Translations under genes and position numbers: made by a program | Shown: positions 17,257-25,050 of the stretch, in pieces | Layout of the letters: each line of letters opens with the position of its first letter | Position numbering within the stretch: the first letter of the stretch is position 1 | DNA from: Clostridia bacterium | GTDB lineage: Bacteria; Bacillota; Clostridia; Oscillospirales; CAG-272 | Assembly (NCBI GenBank): GCA_017411805.1 | Contig: JAFQPI010000035.1 | Coordinates: 1 to 63,196, forward strand | Direction: 5' to 3' | Length of the DNA: 63,196 bases | The notes under the pieces: generated by a model | Database searches by the model: none | Seen by the model: the letters and a program-made list of their open reading frames with translations, nothing else | What the model was told of the DNA's origin: nothing

Positions 17257-17751
17257 TTTACCACCTCCAAAGGTTTTTGTTGCCTCAATTCTATCACGCC
17301 GCCTGCGAAAAGTAAAGCAAAAATTGCTTTCTCCATGTCAAGCACGGCTTGACACGGGGTGAATTTCCTCAGGTCGGATGGTTTTGGCTGCTTTACTCCG
17401 CAATATTTTCCGTATTTATGTAAAATGAAGTTTTTTCTATTATATCATATTTTTTCTCAAAAAACCGATTTAGGGATAAATGGTATCATTTTAGGGATAA
17501 ATGGTCATTCTTCGTTTCAAAAGCCACAAACCGTAAGGGGACGGCGCCTCGACGGTCCGAGCCCAATTAAAGTATTGATGTGTATTTAATCAAGAAAATA
17601 TCATTATGTATTCTTAATTTAAGACACATATTTAATATAATGCCCACGGACCGCCGAGGACGTCGGTCCCTACTGTCTCGTAATAAAAATTTTGCATCAC
17701 TATTGTTTTTTCACTCGAAAAACCGTTGCGATATTAGAACGCTGAATAAAA
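17257..17751. other. gene-poor interval with an inverted and a direct repeat
   Basis: TGTCAAGC/GCTTGACA arms at 17336-17354 form a perfect inverted repeat containing TTGACA on both strands, a possible operator/promoter of the XRE gene. TTTAGGGATAAATGGT occurs twice (17469-17484 and 17490-17505), 21 bp apart. I see no convincing gene; two short open frames lack RBS and family. Confidence 0.4.
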
Positions 17752-17878
17752 ATCAGCCGTAGGCTGTATATCATCAACGCGTAGCGTTGTATATCATCAG
17801 CCGTAGGCTGTATATCATCAACGCAAAGCGTTGTATATCATCAGCCGTAGGCTGTATATCACCAACGCGAAGCGTTGC
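17752..17878. repeat. alternating short-hairpin array, TATATCATCA spacer type
   Basis: Six hairpins alternate strictly between AGCCGTAGGCT (three identical copies) and AACGCNNAGCGTT (loops GT, AA, GA), joined by the near-constant spacer GTATATCATC. Confidence 0.85.
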
Positions 17879-17890
17879 ATCGGAAACGGG

Positions 17891-18056
17891 GTTCAGAAAG
17901 CTGAGCAAAGAAGTTCGATCACTCTGAACTCCTCCCTCCGGTTTACGGAGGGAGGGCGGGAGGGAGGTCCCTATTTGCAGATACAGAATTATGAGGATAT
18001 CGGCAAAGACTCTATGCCGGCGCAAAAATACCTGCAGGCACCCGCAGTCGGAACAA
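17891..18056 (+). repeat. A element copy 1
   Basis: Starts TTCAGAAAGCTGAGC, then a CTCCCTCCGG/CGGAGGGAG hairpin, GGTCCC, GCAGATACAGAATTATGAGG and the tail CACCCGCAG. Same module order as copies at 24.5, 40.7, 41.4 and 45.2 kb. Here no B element follows. Confidence 0.7.
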
Positions 18057-18101
18057 AAAACGGACACGCCATCAAGACATGTCCGTTTTCTTAATAAAAA
18101 T

Positions 18102-18299
18102 TCACTCGCCCTTCTTCAAGATCTCCTCGGGCAGCTCGATCTCACCCTCGCGGGTCTCAAAATCCTTGATACACTTACGGATAAGGTAAAGTACCTGCCC
18201 GTTCGCAGAACGACCCTCGTACTTCGAAATATAATGCAGCTTATAATGCAACTCGGGGTCAATTTCAAGTCCAAGATGCTTGTTGTTTTTGTTTCTCAT
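18102..18299 (-). CDS. small ribbon-helix-helix DNA-binding protein
   Basis: A 65-residue protein with an Arc/MetJ-type pattern: the strand HLGLEIDPELHYKLHYIS, then helices EGRSANGQVLYLIRKCIKDFE. RHH proteins bind DNA as dimers and often autoregulate small operons, including toxin-antitoxin pairs. ATG at 18299 follows GGAGA. It is transcribed divergently from the 91-residue gene at 18412, and the 112-bp gap holds repeated AAGTATACTT palindromes, probable operators for this protein. Confidence 0.75.
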   Translation of the reverse strand: MRNKNNKHLGLEIDPELHYKLHYISKYEGRSANGQVLYLIRKCIKDFETREGEIELPEEILKKGE

Positions 18300-18326
18300 A
18301 TTTTATCTCCAAAATTAACTTAATTT

Positions 18327-18388
18327 AAGTATATTTTAAGATATTTTGGTGATATAATGTTGTAAGTATACTTGATTTAAGTATACTT
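18327..18388. promoter_or_regulatory. repeated AAGTATACTT operators in the divergent gap
   Basis: Perfect palindromes at 18364-18373 and 18379-18388 (15 bp apart) plus a partial copy AAGTATATTT at 18327-18336. A TATAAT lies between at 18353-18358. Likely RHH binding sites controlling both divergent genes. Confidence 0.6.
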
Positions 18389-18411
18389 TATTTGTTGACT
18401 TGGAGAAAAAT

Positions 18412-18687
18412 ATGAGAATTGCCGTTCTGACAACGTCAAAACTGACAGCCGCTTGCCCTGATAATACTATTCCCGAAAGCTGCACCGAAATACTGACAGA
18501 TAACCATCGCATTCGCCAATTTGCAGAAAACAAGCATATAAGATGCTCCGAAGTACCGCCGGGCGACGCGGTGGAAAAAGCCGAATACGTGATTATCCTA
18601 TGCAACAAAAAGGCAAGCCGACTCGGTTTACTAATTGGAAAGTGTAACAGATTCAAAAGATCATTTGAGGTTGTAATAATTGAATGA
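18412..18687 (+). CDS. unrecognised 91-residue protein divergent from the RHH gene
   Basis: Begins MRIAVLTTSKLTAACPD and ends with FKRSFEVVIIE. The alternating hydrophobic strands (IAVLTT, AEYVIILCNK, GLLIGKC) suggest a small Rossmann-like alpha/beta fold, possibly a nucleotide-binding remnant; I do not recognise the family. ATG at 18412 is chosen because GGAG sits 6 nt upstream; TTG at 18400 is possible. Shared palindromic operators suggest control by the RHH protein. A toxin-antitoxin relation is conceivable but no toxin motif is visible. Confidence 0.6.
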   Translation: MRIAVLTTSKLTAACPDNTIPESCTEILTDNHRIRQFAENKHIRCSEVPPGDAVEKAEYVIILCNKKASRLGLLIGKCNRFKRSFEVVIIE

Positions 18688-18705
18688 TATCCGACGTCTT
18701 TTCGA

Positions 18706-18792
18706 GTATCAGAACGCTGAAGATTATTCTTCGCAGTCTTTAACTCCCCTTCCCGGTTCACGGGAAGGGGGCGGGGGATGGGTCCCGATTGA
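18706..18792 (+). repeat. A element copy 2 (5' part only)
   Basis: TATCAGAACGCTGAAG, then the CCCCTTCCCGG/CGGGAAGGGGG hairpin and GGGATGGGTCCCGATT. The 3' half of A is missing; B copy 3 follows at 18822. Confidence 0.65.
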
Positions 18793-18821
18793 AGTGCGCG
18801 AGGAATTTTGATCAATATTGG

Positions 18822-18960
18822 GTGAAGGAGCGCGAGCCTTCCGCGAGGAAAGCCTCGACTCCTTCCAAACAGCCTGCGGGGCGCAGTCTGTTTGAAGCGC
18901 AAGTGCGGGGCTTTGCCCCGTACCCCACTAAAGAAACTTTTCGAGAAAAGTTTCTTTAGA
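18822..18960 (+). repeat. B element copy 3
   Basis: GTGAAGGAGCG, hairpin I, hairpin II with arms AAACAG/CTGTTT, GAAGCGCAA, GGGGCTTTGCCCC, and terminal hairpin with arms AAGAAACTT/AAGTTTCTT. Confidence 0.8.
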
Positions 18961-18995
18961 ATCTTCAAAAGCTTTTACTCTTTTATTAATTTTGA

Positions 18996-19092
18996 AGATT
19001 TCCGCTCGGCGGAAATTTTCCTTAAACTTCGCCAACGGCGAATCTTAACTTGCCGAAGGCAATCTTAACTCTCGCAAAGCGAGATCTTAACT
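18996..19092 (-). repeat. short-hairpin array after argH, AGTTAAGAT spacer type
   Basis: Read on the minus strand from argH: CTCGCTTTGCGAG, TTGCCTTCGGCAA and TTCGCCGTTGGCGAA hairpins joined by AGTTAAGAT, then AGTTTAAGG and an AATTTCCGCC hairpin. Confidence 0.75.
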
Positions 19093-19134
19093 GATAAGCC
19101 AAGCCGCCCTCTTTCGAGGACGGCTTGGCTTATC
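19093..19134 (-). terminator. long hairpin after argH
   Basis: GATAAGCCAAGCCG pairs with CGGCTTGGCTTATC around a short loop, 6 bp past the argH stop. No T-run follows on the minus strand, so it may protect the 3' end rather than terminate. Confidence 0.55.
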
Positions 19135-19139
19135 ACTAT

Positions 19140-20513
19140 TTATTTCGTCGCTTCTCTGACAAACTCAATCTGAGTTTTGACAGATTCCGCGGCGGGGCCT
19201 CCGGCGCTTGTTCGGCGGCAGAGGCAATTATCAAGGTTGACGGCATCGTAAACGTCGTCACCGATAATATCGGAATAATTTTTGTAGACCTCAAGCGGAA
19301 GATTCTCAAGAACCTTGCCCGTCTTTATGCATTCGGCAACGACCTGTCCCGAGATCTTATAAGCCGCGCGGAAGGGCAATCCTTTGCCGACGAGGTAGTC
19401 GGCAAGATCGGTGGCATTGATGAATCCGCCCTCGGCGGCGGCACGCATCTTCTGCACGCGCGCCGTCATCGTTGCCGTCATCGGGATGGCAACGTCAAGG
19501 CACATCTTAACTGTGTCAAGCGCGTCGAAAACGGTCTCCTTGTCCTCCTGCATATCCTTGTTGTACGCAAGCGGCAGACCCTTCATCACGGTCAGAAGCG
19601 AGGTCAGATCACCGTTGACGCGACCCGTCTTACCTCTGATAAGCTCTGCCATATCGGGATTTTTCTTCTGCGGCATGATCGACGAGCCGGTGGTATAAGC
19701 ATCCGAAAGCTCAACGAAACCGAACTCCCAGCTTGACCAGAGGATAACTTCCTCGGCGTAGCGCGAGAGATGCGTCATTAAGATCGAGCAATTCGATAGG
19801 AATTCGAGCGCGAAATCACGGTCGGAAACGCCGTCGATCGAGTTGAGCGCGATCTTCGAGAAACCGAGCTTTTCAGCCTCGAAATATCTGTCTGTATCGT
19901 AGGTCGTGCCCGCGAGAGCGCAGGATCCGATCGGGCAGATGTCGATGCGCTTGAGGGTATCCTCAAATCTCTCAACGTCGCGCAGAAGCATCATGGCGTA
20001 GGCAAGCAGATGATGACCGAAGCTGATCGGCTGTGCGCGCTGGAGATGGGTATATCCGGGCATGATCGCGGTTGCGTACTCCTCCGCCTTATCGGCAAGG
20101 ACCGAAGCCATCGCACGGATCTTCTCCACAACGACGCCGGTTTCCTCGCGCAGATACATACGGAAATCAAGCGCGACCTGATCGTTGCGGCTTCTCGCTG
20201 TATGGAGCTTCTTGCCAACGTCACCGAGACGCGCGGTAAGCACGCTTTCGACGAACATATGGATGTCCTCGGCGGTCGGATCGATCTCAAGCTTGCCCTC
20301 ATCGAGGTCTGCAAGAATTCCGCCGAGGCCCTCGATGAGCTTCTCTGCCTCACCCGGCGCGATGATCCCCTGTTTTGCGAGCATAGCGGCGTGCGCCATG
20401 CTACCCGTGATATCTTCCTTATACATACGGCAGTCGACCGCGATCGACGAATTGAAATCGTCAGCGATCTTGTCGGTCGCCGCGCTCGTTCTGCCTTCCC
20501 AAAGTTTTGCCAT
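19140..20513 (-). CDS. argH: argininosuccinate lyase
   Basis: Splits argininosuccinate into arginine and fumarate, the last step of the pathway. 457 residues of the fumarase/aspartase superfamily. TARSRNDQV (106-113), THLQRAQP (155-162) and the flexible catalytic loop GSSIMPQKKNPD (276-287) are intact. ATG at 20513 follows AAAGGAA. It lies 410 bp downstream of argG on the same strand, the gap being filled by a B'/B hairpin pair, so cotranscription is possible but not certain. Confidence 0.93.
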   Translation of the reverse strand: MAKLWEGRTSAATDKIADDFNSSIAVDCRMYKEDITGSMAHAAMLAKQGIIAPGEAEKLIEGLGGILADLDEGKLEIDPTAEDIHMFVESVLTARLGDVGKKLHTARSRNDQVALDFRMYLREETGVVVEKIRAMASVLADKAEEYATAIMPGYTHLQRAQPISFGHHLLAYAMMLLRDVERFEDTLKRIDICPIGSCALAGTTYDTDRYFEAEKLGFSKIALNSIDGVSDRDFALEFLSNCSILMTHLSRYAEEVILWSSWEFGFVELSDAYTTGSSIMPQKKNPDMAELIRGKTGRVNGDLTSLLTVMKGLPLAYNKDMQEDKETVFDALDTVKMCLDVAIPMTATMTARVQKMRAAAEGGFINATDLADYLVGKGLPFRAAYKISGQVVAECIKTGKVLENLPLEVYKNYSDIIGDDVYDAVNLDNCLCRRTSAGGPAAESVKTQIEFVREATK

Positions 20514-20541
20514 AATTAATTCCTTTCAAAGGTTGAAAGTT

Positions 20542-20701
20542 TTGATCAAACTTTTTCAAAAGTTTGCGGATTCTTAAGGCAGAGCCTTAAGTCGCCCGCC
20601 GCAGCGGGCGAAAATCCCCCTTGCGCTTCGAACAGGCTCCGTGCCGGAGACTGTTCGGAAGGAGTCGAGCCTTTCCTCGCGGAAGGCTCGCGCTCCTTCA
20701 C
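20542..20701 (-). repeat. B element copy 4, just upstream of argH
   Basis: Minus strand: GTGAAGGAGCG, hairpin I (arms CGAGCC/GGCTCG), hairpin II with arms GAACAG/CTGTTC, GAAGCGCAA, CGCCCGCTGCGGCGGGCG, CTTAAGGCTCTGCCTTAAG and the terminal CAAACTTTT/AAAAGTTTG hairpin. It ends about 30 bp before the argH start and would form the end of an argH leader. Confidence 0.8.
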
Positions 20702-20727
20702 CCCATTTTATCATAAAATCCAAAAAG

Positions 20728-20890
20728 TTGACAGAGCACAATAGCCCCGCGTAGGGGGCTATTGACTCTGCCCGAGCTGCCTGCGGGACGCAGTCAGCTC
20801 GAAGCGCATAAGAGTGTTCCGTCCTCTGCGGAGGACGGCAAGGGCTACGCGCCCTTGACGGCGCCACCTTTTGAAAAAGGTGGACGAAAA
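20728..20890 (+). repeat. B' element copy 5 between argG and argH
   Basis: Extra 5' hairpin GACAGAG..CTCTGCC with inner arms ATAGCCCC/GGGGCTAT, hairpin II with arms GAGCTG/CAGCTC, GAAGCGCA, then CCGTCCTCTGCGGAGGACGG, CAAGGGCTACGCGCCCTTG and CACCTTTTGAAAAAGGTG. Head-to-head with copy 4 across 26 bp. Confidence 0.78.
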
Positions 20891-20904
20891 CTTCCCCTCT
20901 TTAG

Positions 20905-20940
20905 CTAATTTTGCATTTTGCATTTAGCATTTTGCATTCT
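20905..20940 (-). repeat. TGCAAAA heptamer run over the argG stop
   Basis: On the minus strand ATGCAAAATGCTAAATGCAA and so on: four units. The first units encode the last argG residues (NAKC) and the stop. Confidence 0.65.
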
Positions 20941-22159
20941 TCTTGTCCACCATCGCCTTAACGGTAATGGGAAGTCCGAACAGATTGATGAATCCCGCTG
21001 CCTGCGATTGATCGTAGTCGGATTCGCCGAAGGTTGCAATCTCCTCGCTGTAGAGCGAATAGTCGCTCCATACGCCCGCGTTGATCATATTGCCCTTGTA
21101 GAGCTTGAGGCGAACCTTACCCGTCACGGTCTCCTGAGTCTTGTCAACGAACGCGGAGAGAGCCTCGCGCAGAGGTGTGAACCACTGACCGTTGTATACG
21201 AGCTCTCCGAAGGTGATCGCGAGCTTCTGCTTCTCGTGGAGCGTGTATTTGTCAAGGCAGATCGACTCGAGGACGCTGTGCGCCTTATAAAGGATCGCTC
21301 CGCCGGGAGTCTCGTAAACGCCGCGGCACTTCATGCCGACAAGTCTGTTTTCAACGATATCGAGCAGACCGATGCCGTTCTCGCCGCCGATCTTATTGAG
21401 GGCGAGGATGATGTCCTTTGCGCTCATCTTTTCGCCGTTCAGCGCTACGGGAGCACCCTCAACGAAATCGAGCTCAACGTATGTGGGCTTATCGGGAGCC
21501 ATAATGGGCGAAACACCCATCTCGAGGAAGCCGGGCTTCTCGTACTGCGGCTCGTTGCCGGTGTCCTCAAGGTCGAGTCCCTCATGCGAAAGGTGCCAAA
21601 GGTTCTTGTCCTTCGAGTAGTTGGTCTCGCGATTGATCTTGAGCGGTACGCCATGCGCCTCGGCATAGTCGATCTCTTCCTCACGCGACTTGATATCCCA
21701 CTCTCTCCAAGGAGCGATGATGGGCATATCGGGTGCGAACGCCTTGATGGTCAGCTCGAAACGGACCTGGTCGTTGCCCTTACCCGTGCAACCGTGGCAG
21801 ATAGCGTCACAGCCTTCCTTGAGCGCGACCTCGACGAGAGCCTTTGCGATGCAGGGACGCGCGTGCGACGTTCCAAGGAGATATTCCTCATAGATTGCGC
21901 CCGCCTTCATTGTGGGGATGATGTAGTTGTCAACGTAATCGTCGCATAGGTCGAGGACGTAGAGCTTCGACGCGCCGGTCTTCAGCGCCTTTTCCTCGAG
22001 TCCTTCAAGCTCGTCAGCCTGACCGACGTTGCCCGAGATCGCGATGACCTCGCAGTTGTTGTAGTTTTCCTTAAGCCACGGGATAATGATCGATGTATCG
22101 AGACCGCCCGAATATGCAAGAGCGACTTTCTTTATCTTCTGTTTGTCAATAACTTTCAT
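20924..22159 (-). CDS. argG: argininosuccinate synthase
   Basis: Condenses citrulline and aspartate with ATP to argininosuccinate. 411 residues. The PP-loop AYSGGLDTS (15-23) opens the protein; [22 protein letters not shown] and [15 protein letters not shown] are family segments. ATG at 22159 has AAGGAG 6 nt upstream; a longer in-frame extension would run into the promoter and is rejected. The promoter region carries several ARG-box-like sites, matching arginine repression. The C terminus ends inside a heptamer repeat run. Confidence 0.93.
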   Translation of the reverse strand: MKVIDKQKIKKVALAYSGGLDTSIIIPWLKENYNNCEVIAISGNVGQADELEGLEEKALKTGASKLYVLDLCDDYVDNYIIPTMKAGAIYEEYLLGTSHARPCIAKALVEVALKEGCDAICHGCTGKGNDQVRFELTIKAFAPDMPIIAPWREWDIKSREEEIDYAEAHGVPLKINRETNYSKDKNLWHLSHEGLDLEDTGNEPQYEKPGFLEMGVSPIMAPDKPTYVELDFVEGAPVALNGEKMSAKDIILALNKIGGENGIGLLDIVENRLVGMKCRGVYETPGGAILYKAHSVLESICLDKYTLHEKQKLAITFGELVYNGQWFTPLREALSAFVDKTQETVTGKVRLKLYKGNMINAGVWSDYSLYSEEIATFGESDYDQSQAAGFINLFGLPITVKAMVDKKNAKC

Positions 22160-22175
22160 AATAAACTCCTTGTTT

Positions 22176-22263
22176 TGCATAAATATGCATGATTTTTGTG
22201 AATACCTGCATATTATACACCATTTTAATGAATATGTCAATACCTAAAATGAATAAAAATGCG
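22176..22263 (-). promoter_or_regulatory. argG promoter with ArgR operator sites
   Basis: Minus strand TTGACA at 22240-22235, 17 bp, TATAAT at 22217-22212. Operators: TGAATAAAAATGCG at 22250-22263, upstream of the -35, close to the Bacillus ARG box; and the palindrome TGCATAAATATGCA at 22176-22189 in the leader, 12 of 14 consensus matches. A weaker TGAATACCTGCA lies at 22199-22210. Confidence 0.7.
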
Positions 22264-22276
22264 TTTTTCATAAAAA

Positions 22277-22318
22277 ATTTCAGTTGTCGACATTTTGTCG
22301 ACAACTGAAATCTTTTTT
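22277..22318. terminator. bidirectional terminator between the lipoprotein gene and argG
   Basis: ATTTCAGTTGTCGACA and TGTCGACAACTGAAAT pair with a TTT loop; A-run before and T-run after. It ends the minus-strand lipoprotein transcript. Confidence 0.8.
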
Positions 22319-22323
22319 ATATA

Positions 22324-23703
22324 TCAATCTTGTATAACGGTTTTATTCCATTGAATAGAAGCGACGTCGGATTTGTTGATTATTCCCATCAGGTATGCCT
22401 CATTAAGCCAATAAAAGATTCCGTCCTTGTAGATCCTGATATTCTGGCTATTGTTGTAGTAAAATTCATAACCCGCGACTCTTTCGGTTTCAAGTGCTTG
22501 CAAATACATATAAGGTCCGTCGACCATAACCGCGTACACACCGCCCTCAAACTTTCCAAAGCATCTGACACCGTGTGCGTACTTGAGATTCTTCTCGCTG
22601 TCGATATACTCCCACGCGATCTCTCGGATCTCGTCAACACTGAGCTCGATCGGAGACGTATATTTTTCGTCATACTCCATAATCTTAAGCTCATCGGGAA
22701 TCGAGCCTTCCTTGCGTCCGCCCTCGAGATAATAGTAATACCCCAGATATCTTTCGTACATTTCGGCAAGCTCCGCATCACTCACAATACCCTTTCGGTA
22801 AGCCTCGGAAAGCTCGGTCACGACACCGTCCGCATAAACAAGCGGACCCGAGCTGTTTCCCGAATAGACGAATCTATAGCCTGCAATATCATATGCCGTG
22901 AAATACTTTGTATTCGTTTCAACCGCAATGAAAACCTTTCCGCCGATCTTTCCGTAATAATGATACTCCTCAAATTTGCTGTCGTTGAAAAACCTATGTG
23001 GATCGTAACCCATCAAGCGGTAGGCTTCCTTTATTGCCGCGGCGGCTTTATCCTCGCCGTAATGCGCTATATATGCGTCAAGATACCACTTCTCGTAAGC
23101 GTCGTTGATATCCTTCATCTCCTCCTCGGAGGGGATCTCAAGACCCGATATATACTCTAAGACGGCATATTCTTTACGAACAAGCGGAAGATAATTCGCA
23201 GCGTATGCATCATAAAAATCCTTTGCCTCTTCGGGAGTGAGGACGTCTTCGGGGAGATCGGTATTATCATACAGCTTGCCGCCATCAATGAAATAGGCGA
23301 TCCCGATATAAAAATCAAAATCATATCCTTCTATGTTGAAACAGCACTTCGCATCCTGCGAGGTATTGTACCAGAGAATAAAAGTGTCGCCGTACTTACC
23401 GAAATAATACCAGCCGTACGTTTTTCTCGACATGGCTTCGTCAAGCGTAGTAAAAAGGCGGAAATTCTTTTGCTTCACGGCATATTTTTCGTTCCATGCC
23501 GAGTTTATTATGGCAAGATCTTCCTCGGTCAGGACGTAATCGTAACCGCTCGGCTCAGCGGGAGCATCAGTCTTCTCTTCGGATCCCACTGCTTGGCTCG
23601 AGGTATTTTCACCTTCGGGGACAAAGCAGGATGAAAAAACAACAGGCATAACGAGAATAAACGCAAATAAAACTAATAAAACTCTGATTCGCTCATATTT
23701 CAT
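22324..23703 (-). CDS. unrecognised lipoprotein with internal repeats
   Basis: A 459-residue predicted lipoprotein: hydrophobic N terminus and lipobox VFSSC with Cys26. Three repeats of about 110-130 residues follow, each with an aromatic core like GWYYFGKYGDTFILWYN or YHYYGKIGGKVFIAVE, then IxGYxFxxxxG and GxxYxLxEAYxxGIxS. The pattern G.FGK..G...V...........I.GY.F suggests repeated small beta domains of unknown role on the outer membrane face. RBS AAGGAGG, 8 nt before ATG at 23703. Monocistronic by its terminator. Confidence 0.75.
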   Translation of the reverse strand: MKYERIRVLLVLFAFILVMPVVFSSCFVPEGENTSSQAVGSEEKTDAPAEPSGYDYVLTEEDLAIINSAWNEKYAVKQKNFRLFTTLDEAMSRKTYGWYYFGKYGDTFILWYNTSQDAKCCFNIEGYDFDFYIGIAYFIDGGKLYDNTDLPEDVLTPEEAKDFYDAYAANYLPLVRKEYAVLEYISGLEIPSEEEMKDINDAYEKWYLDAYIAHYGEDKAAAAIKEAYRLMGYDPHRFFNDSKFEEYHYYGKIGGKVFIAVETNTKYFTAYDIAGYRFVYSGNSSGPLVYADGVVTELSEAYRKGIVSDAELAEMYERYLGYYYYLEGGRKEGSIPDELKIMEYDEKYTSPIELSVDEIREIAWEYIDSEKNLKYAHGVRCFGKFEGGVYAVMVDGPYMYLQALETERVAGYEFYYNNSQNIRIYKDGIFYWLNEAYLMGIINKSDVASIQWNKTVIQD

Positions 23704-23811
23704 TGCAAACGACCTCCTTATTAGTATATCTCTGCTCTATATGACAGATTTTTCAGCTTAAGGTTTCACATAATGCGAGAAATTTACATTTTTTATATTT
23801 TACATAAAGAT

Positions 23812-24273
23812 TTAATGTTTCCCCTTATACTCAATATATTTTTTGAGCGGTTTTTCTATAGGCTTTGAAATATTGTTCGGAATTCGATCAATTTCAAAAA
23901 AAACCAGATCATCAACCTCACCCTCTTGACAGCGAAGTTCTCCACTGTAATCTTTGCATATATATACAATATCAACATTTGAAACTTCATCACCATTTGG
24001 ATATACATAATGAGTATCTATACCCGAAAATACTCCGAAAAGTTCCAAGCTGTTTGCAATCAATCCCGTTTCCTCGAACAATTCTCTCTTTGCGGCATCT
24101 TCTACTTTTTCGTCAAGCTCCACCGAGCCTCCGGCGTAACCCCAACAGTGGTTATCGCTTCGCAATTGGAGCAAGATTCTTCCGTCTTTATCTTCAACAA
24201 TTACACTTGCCCCAACCTGCAACAGAGGTCTGTGACCCACGATCTTTCGCAAATCCATTATATAGCTTGACAT
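23812..24273 (-). CDS. Nudix hydrolase
   Basis: A 153-residue Nudix protein that probably cleaves a nucleoside diphosphate derivative. The Nudix box is complete at residues 49-71 (G-x5-E-x7-REL-x-EE-x-GL), with the catalytic EE in RELFEETGL. The substrate cannot be read from sequence; a housecleaning or nucleotide-sugar role is possible. ATG at 24273 follows AAGGAG. The 108-bp gap to the downstream lipoprotein gene holds no clear terminator. Confidence 0.88.
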   Translation of the reverse strand: MSSYIMDLRKIVGHRPLLQVGASVIVEDKDGRILLQLRSDNHCWGYAGGSVELDEKVEDAAKRELFEETGLIANSLELFGVFSGIDTHYVYPNGDEVSNVDIVYICKDYSGELRCQEGEVDDLVFFEIDRIPNNISKPIEKPLKKYIEYKGKH

Positions 24274-24390
24274 AGATTTATCTCCTTGAACGCTAAGATA
24301 TTTACATATACAATTATATCACATTAATACCACGGAATCAATATTTTCTCATTATTATGACGGTTTTTTATTCTCGAAAACGAGGTTTAG

Positions 24391-24454
24391 ATAGCAAAAC
24401 AAGAAAAGTTCACGCTCTGAAACTCCCCTTCCCGGTTTACGGGTAGCGAAGCGG
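24391..24454 (+). repeat. A element copy 3 (fragment)
   Basis: Ends in CTCCCCTTCCCGGTTTACGG, then breaks off into unrelated sequence (GTAGCGAAGCGGCGCC). Confidence 0.5.
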
Positions 24455-24495
24455 CGCCGAGGTATTGAATGATTTTCAAGAATTCCGCCTCAATG

Positions 24496-24672
24496 TTCAG
24501 GAAGATAAATAAAAGGGCTCGCAGACTAAAGCTCCCCTTCCCGGTTTACGGGAAGGGGGCGGGGGATGGGTCCCGATTTGCAGATGCAGAATTATAGGAT
24601 ATCGTCCTCGGGCATATGCAGGCGCGAAATTACATGTATGAACCCGCAGGAAGACGAAATCTCTGTAGAAAA
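24496..24672 (+). repeat. A element copy 4
   Basis: TTCAGGAAGATAAA, CTCCCCTTCCCGG/CGGGAAGGGGG hairpin, GGGATGGGTCCC, GCAGATGCAGAATTATAGGA, then AACCCGCAG. B copy 6 follows 26 bp later. Confidence 0.75.
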
Positions 24673-24698
24673 GCCGCGCGACGAAGTTGCGCGGAGAG

Positions 24699-24895
24699 TG
24701 AAGGAGCGAAAACCTCCCGCTAAGGGAGGTTTTACTCCTTCCAAGCGGTCGCCGGGGACGGCGCCCGCTTGAAGCGCAGGGGGTGAGCAAGCTTCGCTTG
24801 CGGGGTTGCCTTCGTCAACCGTTTTCGCGCTCTGCGGAGCGCGACTTAAGGCTCTGCCTTAAGAATCCGCGAACTTTGAAAAGTTCGATCAAACT
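24699..24895 (+). repeat. B element copy 6
   Basis: GTGAAGGAGCG, hairpin I (arms AACCTCCC/GGGAGGTT), hairpin II with arms AAGCGG/CCGCTT, GAAGCGCAG, then several CTCTGC-loop hairpins (GCGCTCTGCGGAGCGC, CTTAAGGCTCTGCCTTAAG) and a terminal GAACTT/AAGTTC hairpin. Confidence 0.8.
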
Positions 24896-24922
24896 TTACC
24901 GCTGTTTTCTTTTATTTAAAAT

Positions 24923-25050
24923 GAAAATTTCCGCCCTTTCGGGCGGAAATTTACCTTAAACTTCGCCCATCGGGCGAATCTTAACTCGGCGCAAGCCGAT
25001 CTTAACTTGCGCGAAGCGCAATCTTAACTCTCGCGAAGCGAGAACTTAAC
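24923..25050 (-). repeat. short-hairpin array after rbr, AGTTAAGAT spacer type
   Basis: Minus strand from the rbr stop: TCTCGCTTCGCGAGA, TTGCGCTTCGCGCAA, CGGCTTGCGCCG and TTCGCCCGATGGGCGAA, joined by AGTTAAGAT, then AGTTTAAGGT and a TTTCCGCC/GGCGGAAA hairpin. The rbr stop lies in the first spacer. Confidence 0.8.

Noticed and set aside
17359-17762. Two 60-76-residue plus-strand frames
   Set aside because: No RBS, no family, and they run across the TTTAGGGATAAATGGT direct repeat.
17752-17878. CRISPR array
   Set aside because: The repeated units are palindromes of two alternating types and the sequence between them is constant, the reverse of a CRISPR. No cas genes are present.
18412-18687. 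Confirmed toxin-antitoxin pair with the RHH gene
   Set aside because: The genes are divergent rather than in one operon, and no known toxin motif is visible in the 91-residue protein.
24699-24775. A conserved short protein (KERKPPAKGGFTPSKR-like) encoded in B elements
   Set aside because: The frame agrees in copies 6 and 7 only and shifts or breaks in copies 3, 8 and 9; hairpin covariation explains the similarity better. Kept as a possible leader peptide only for copy 7.
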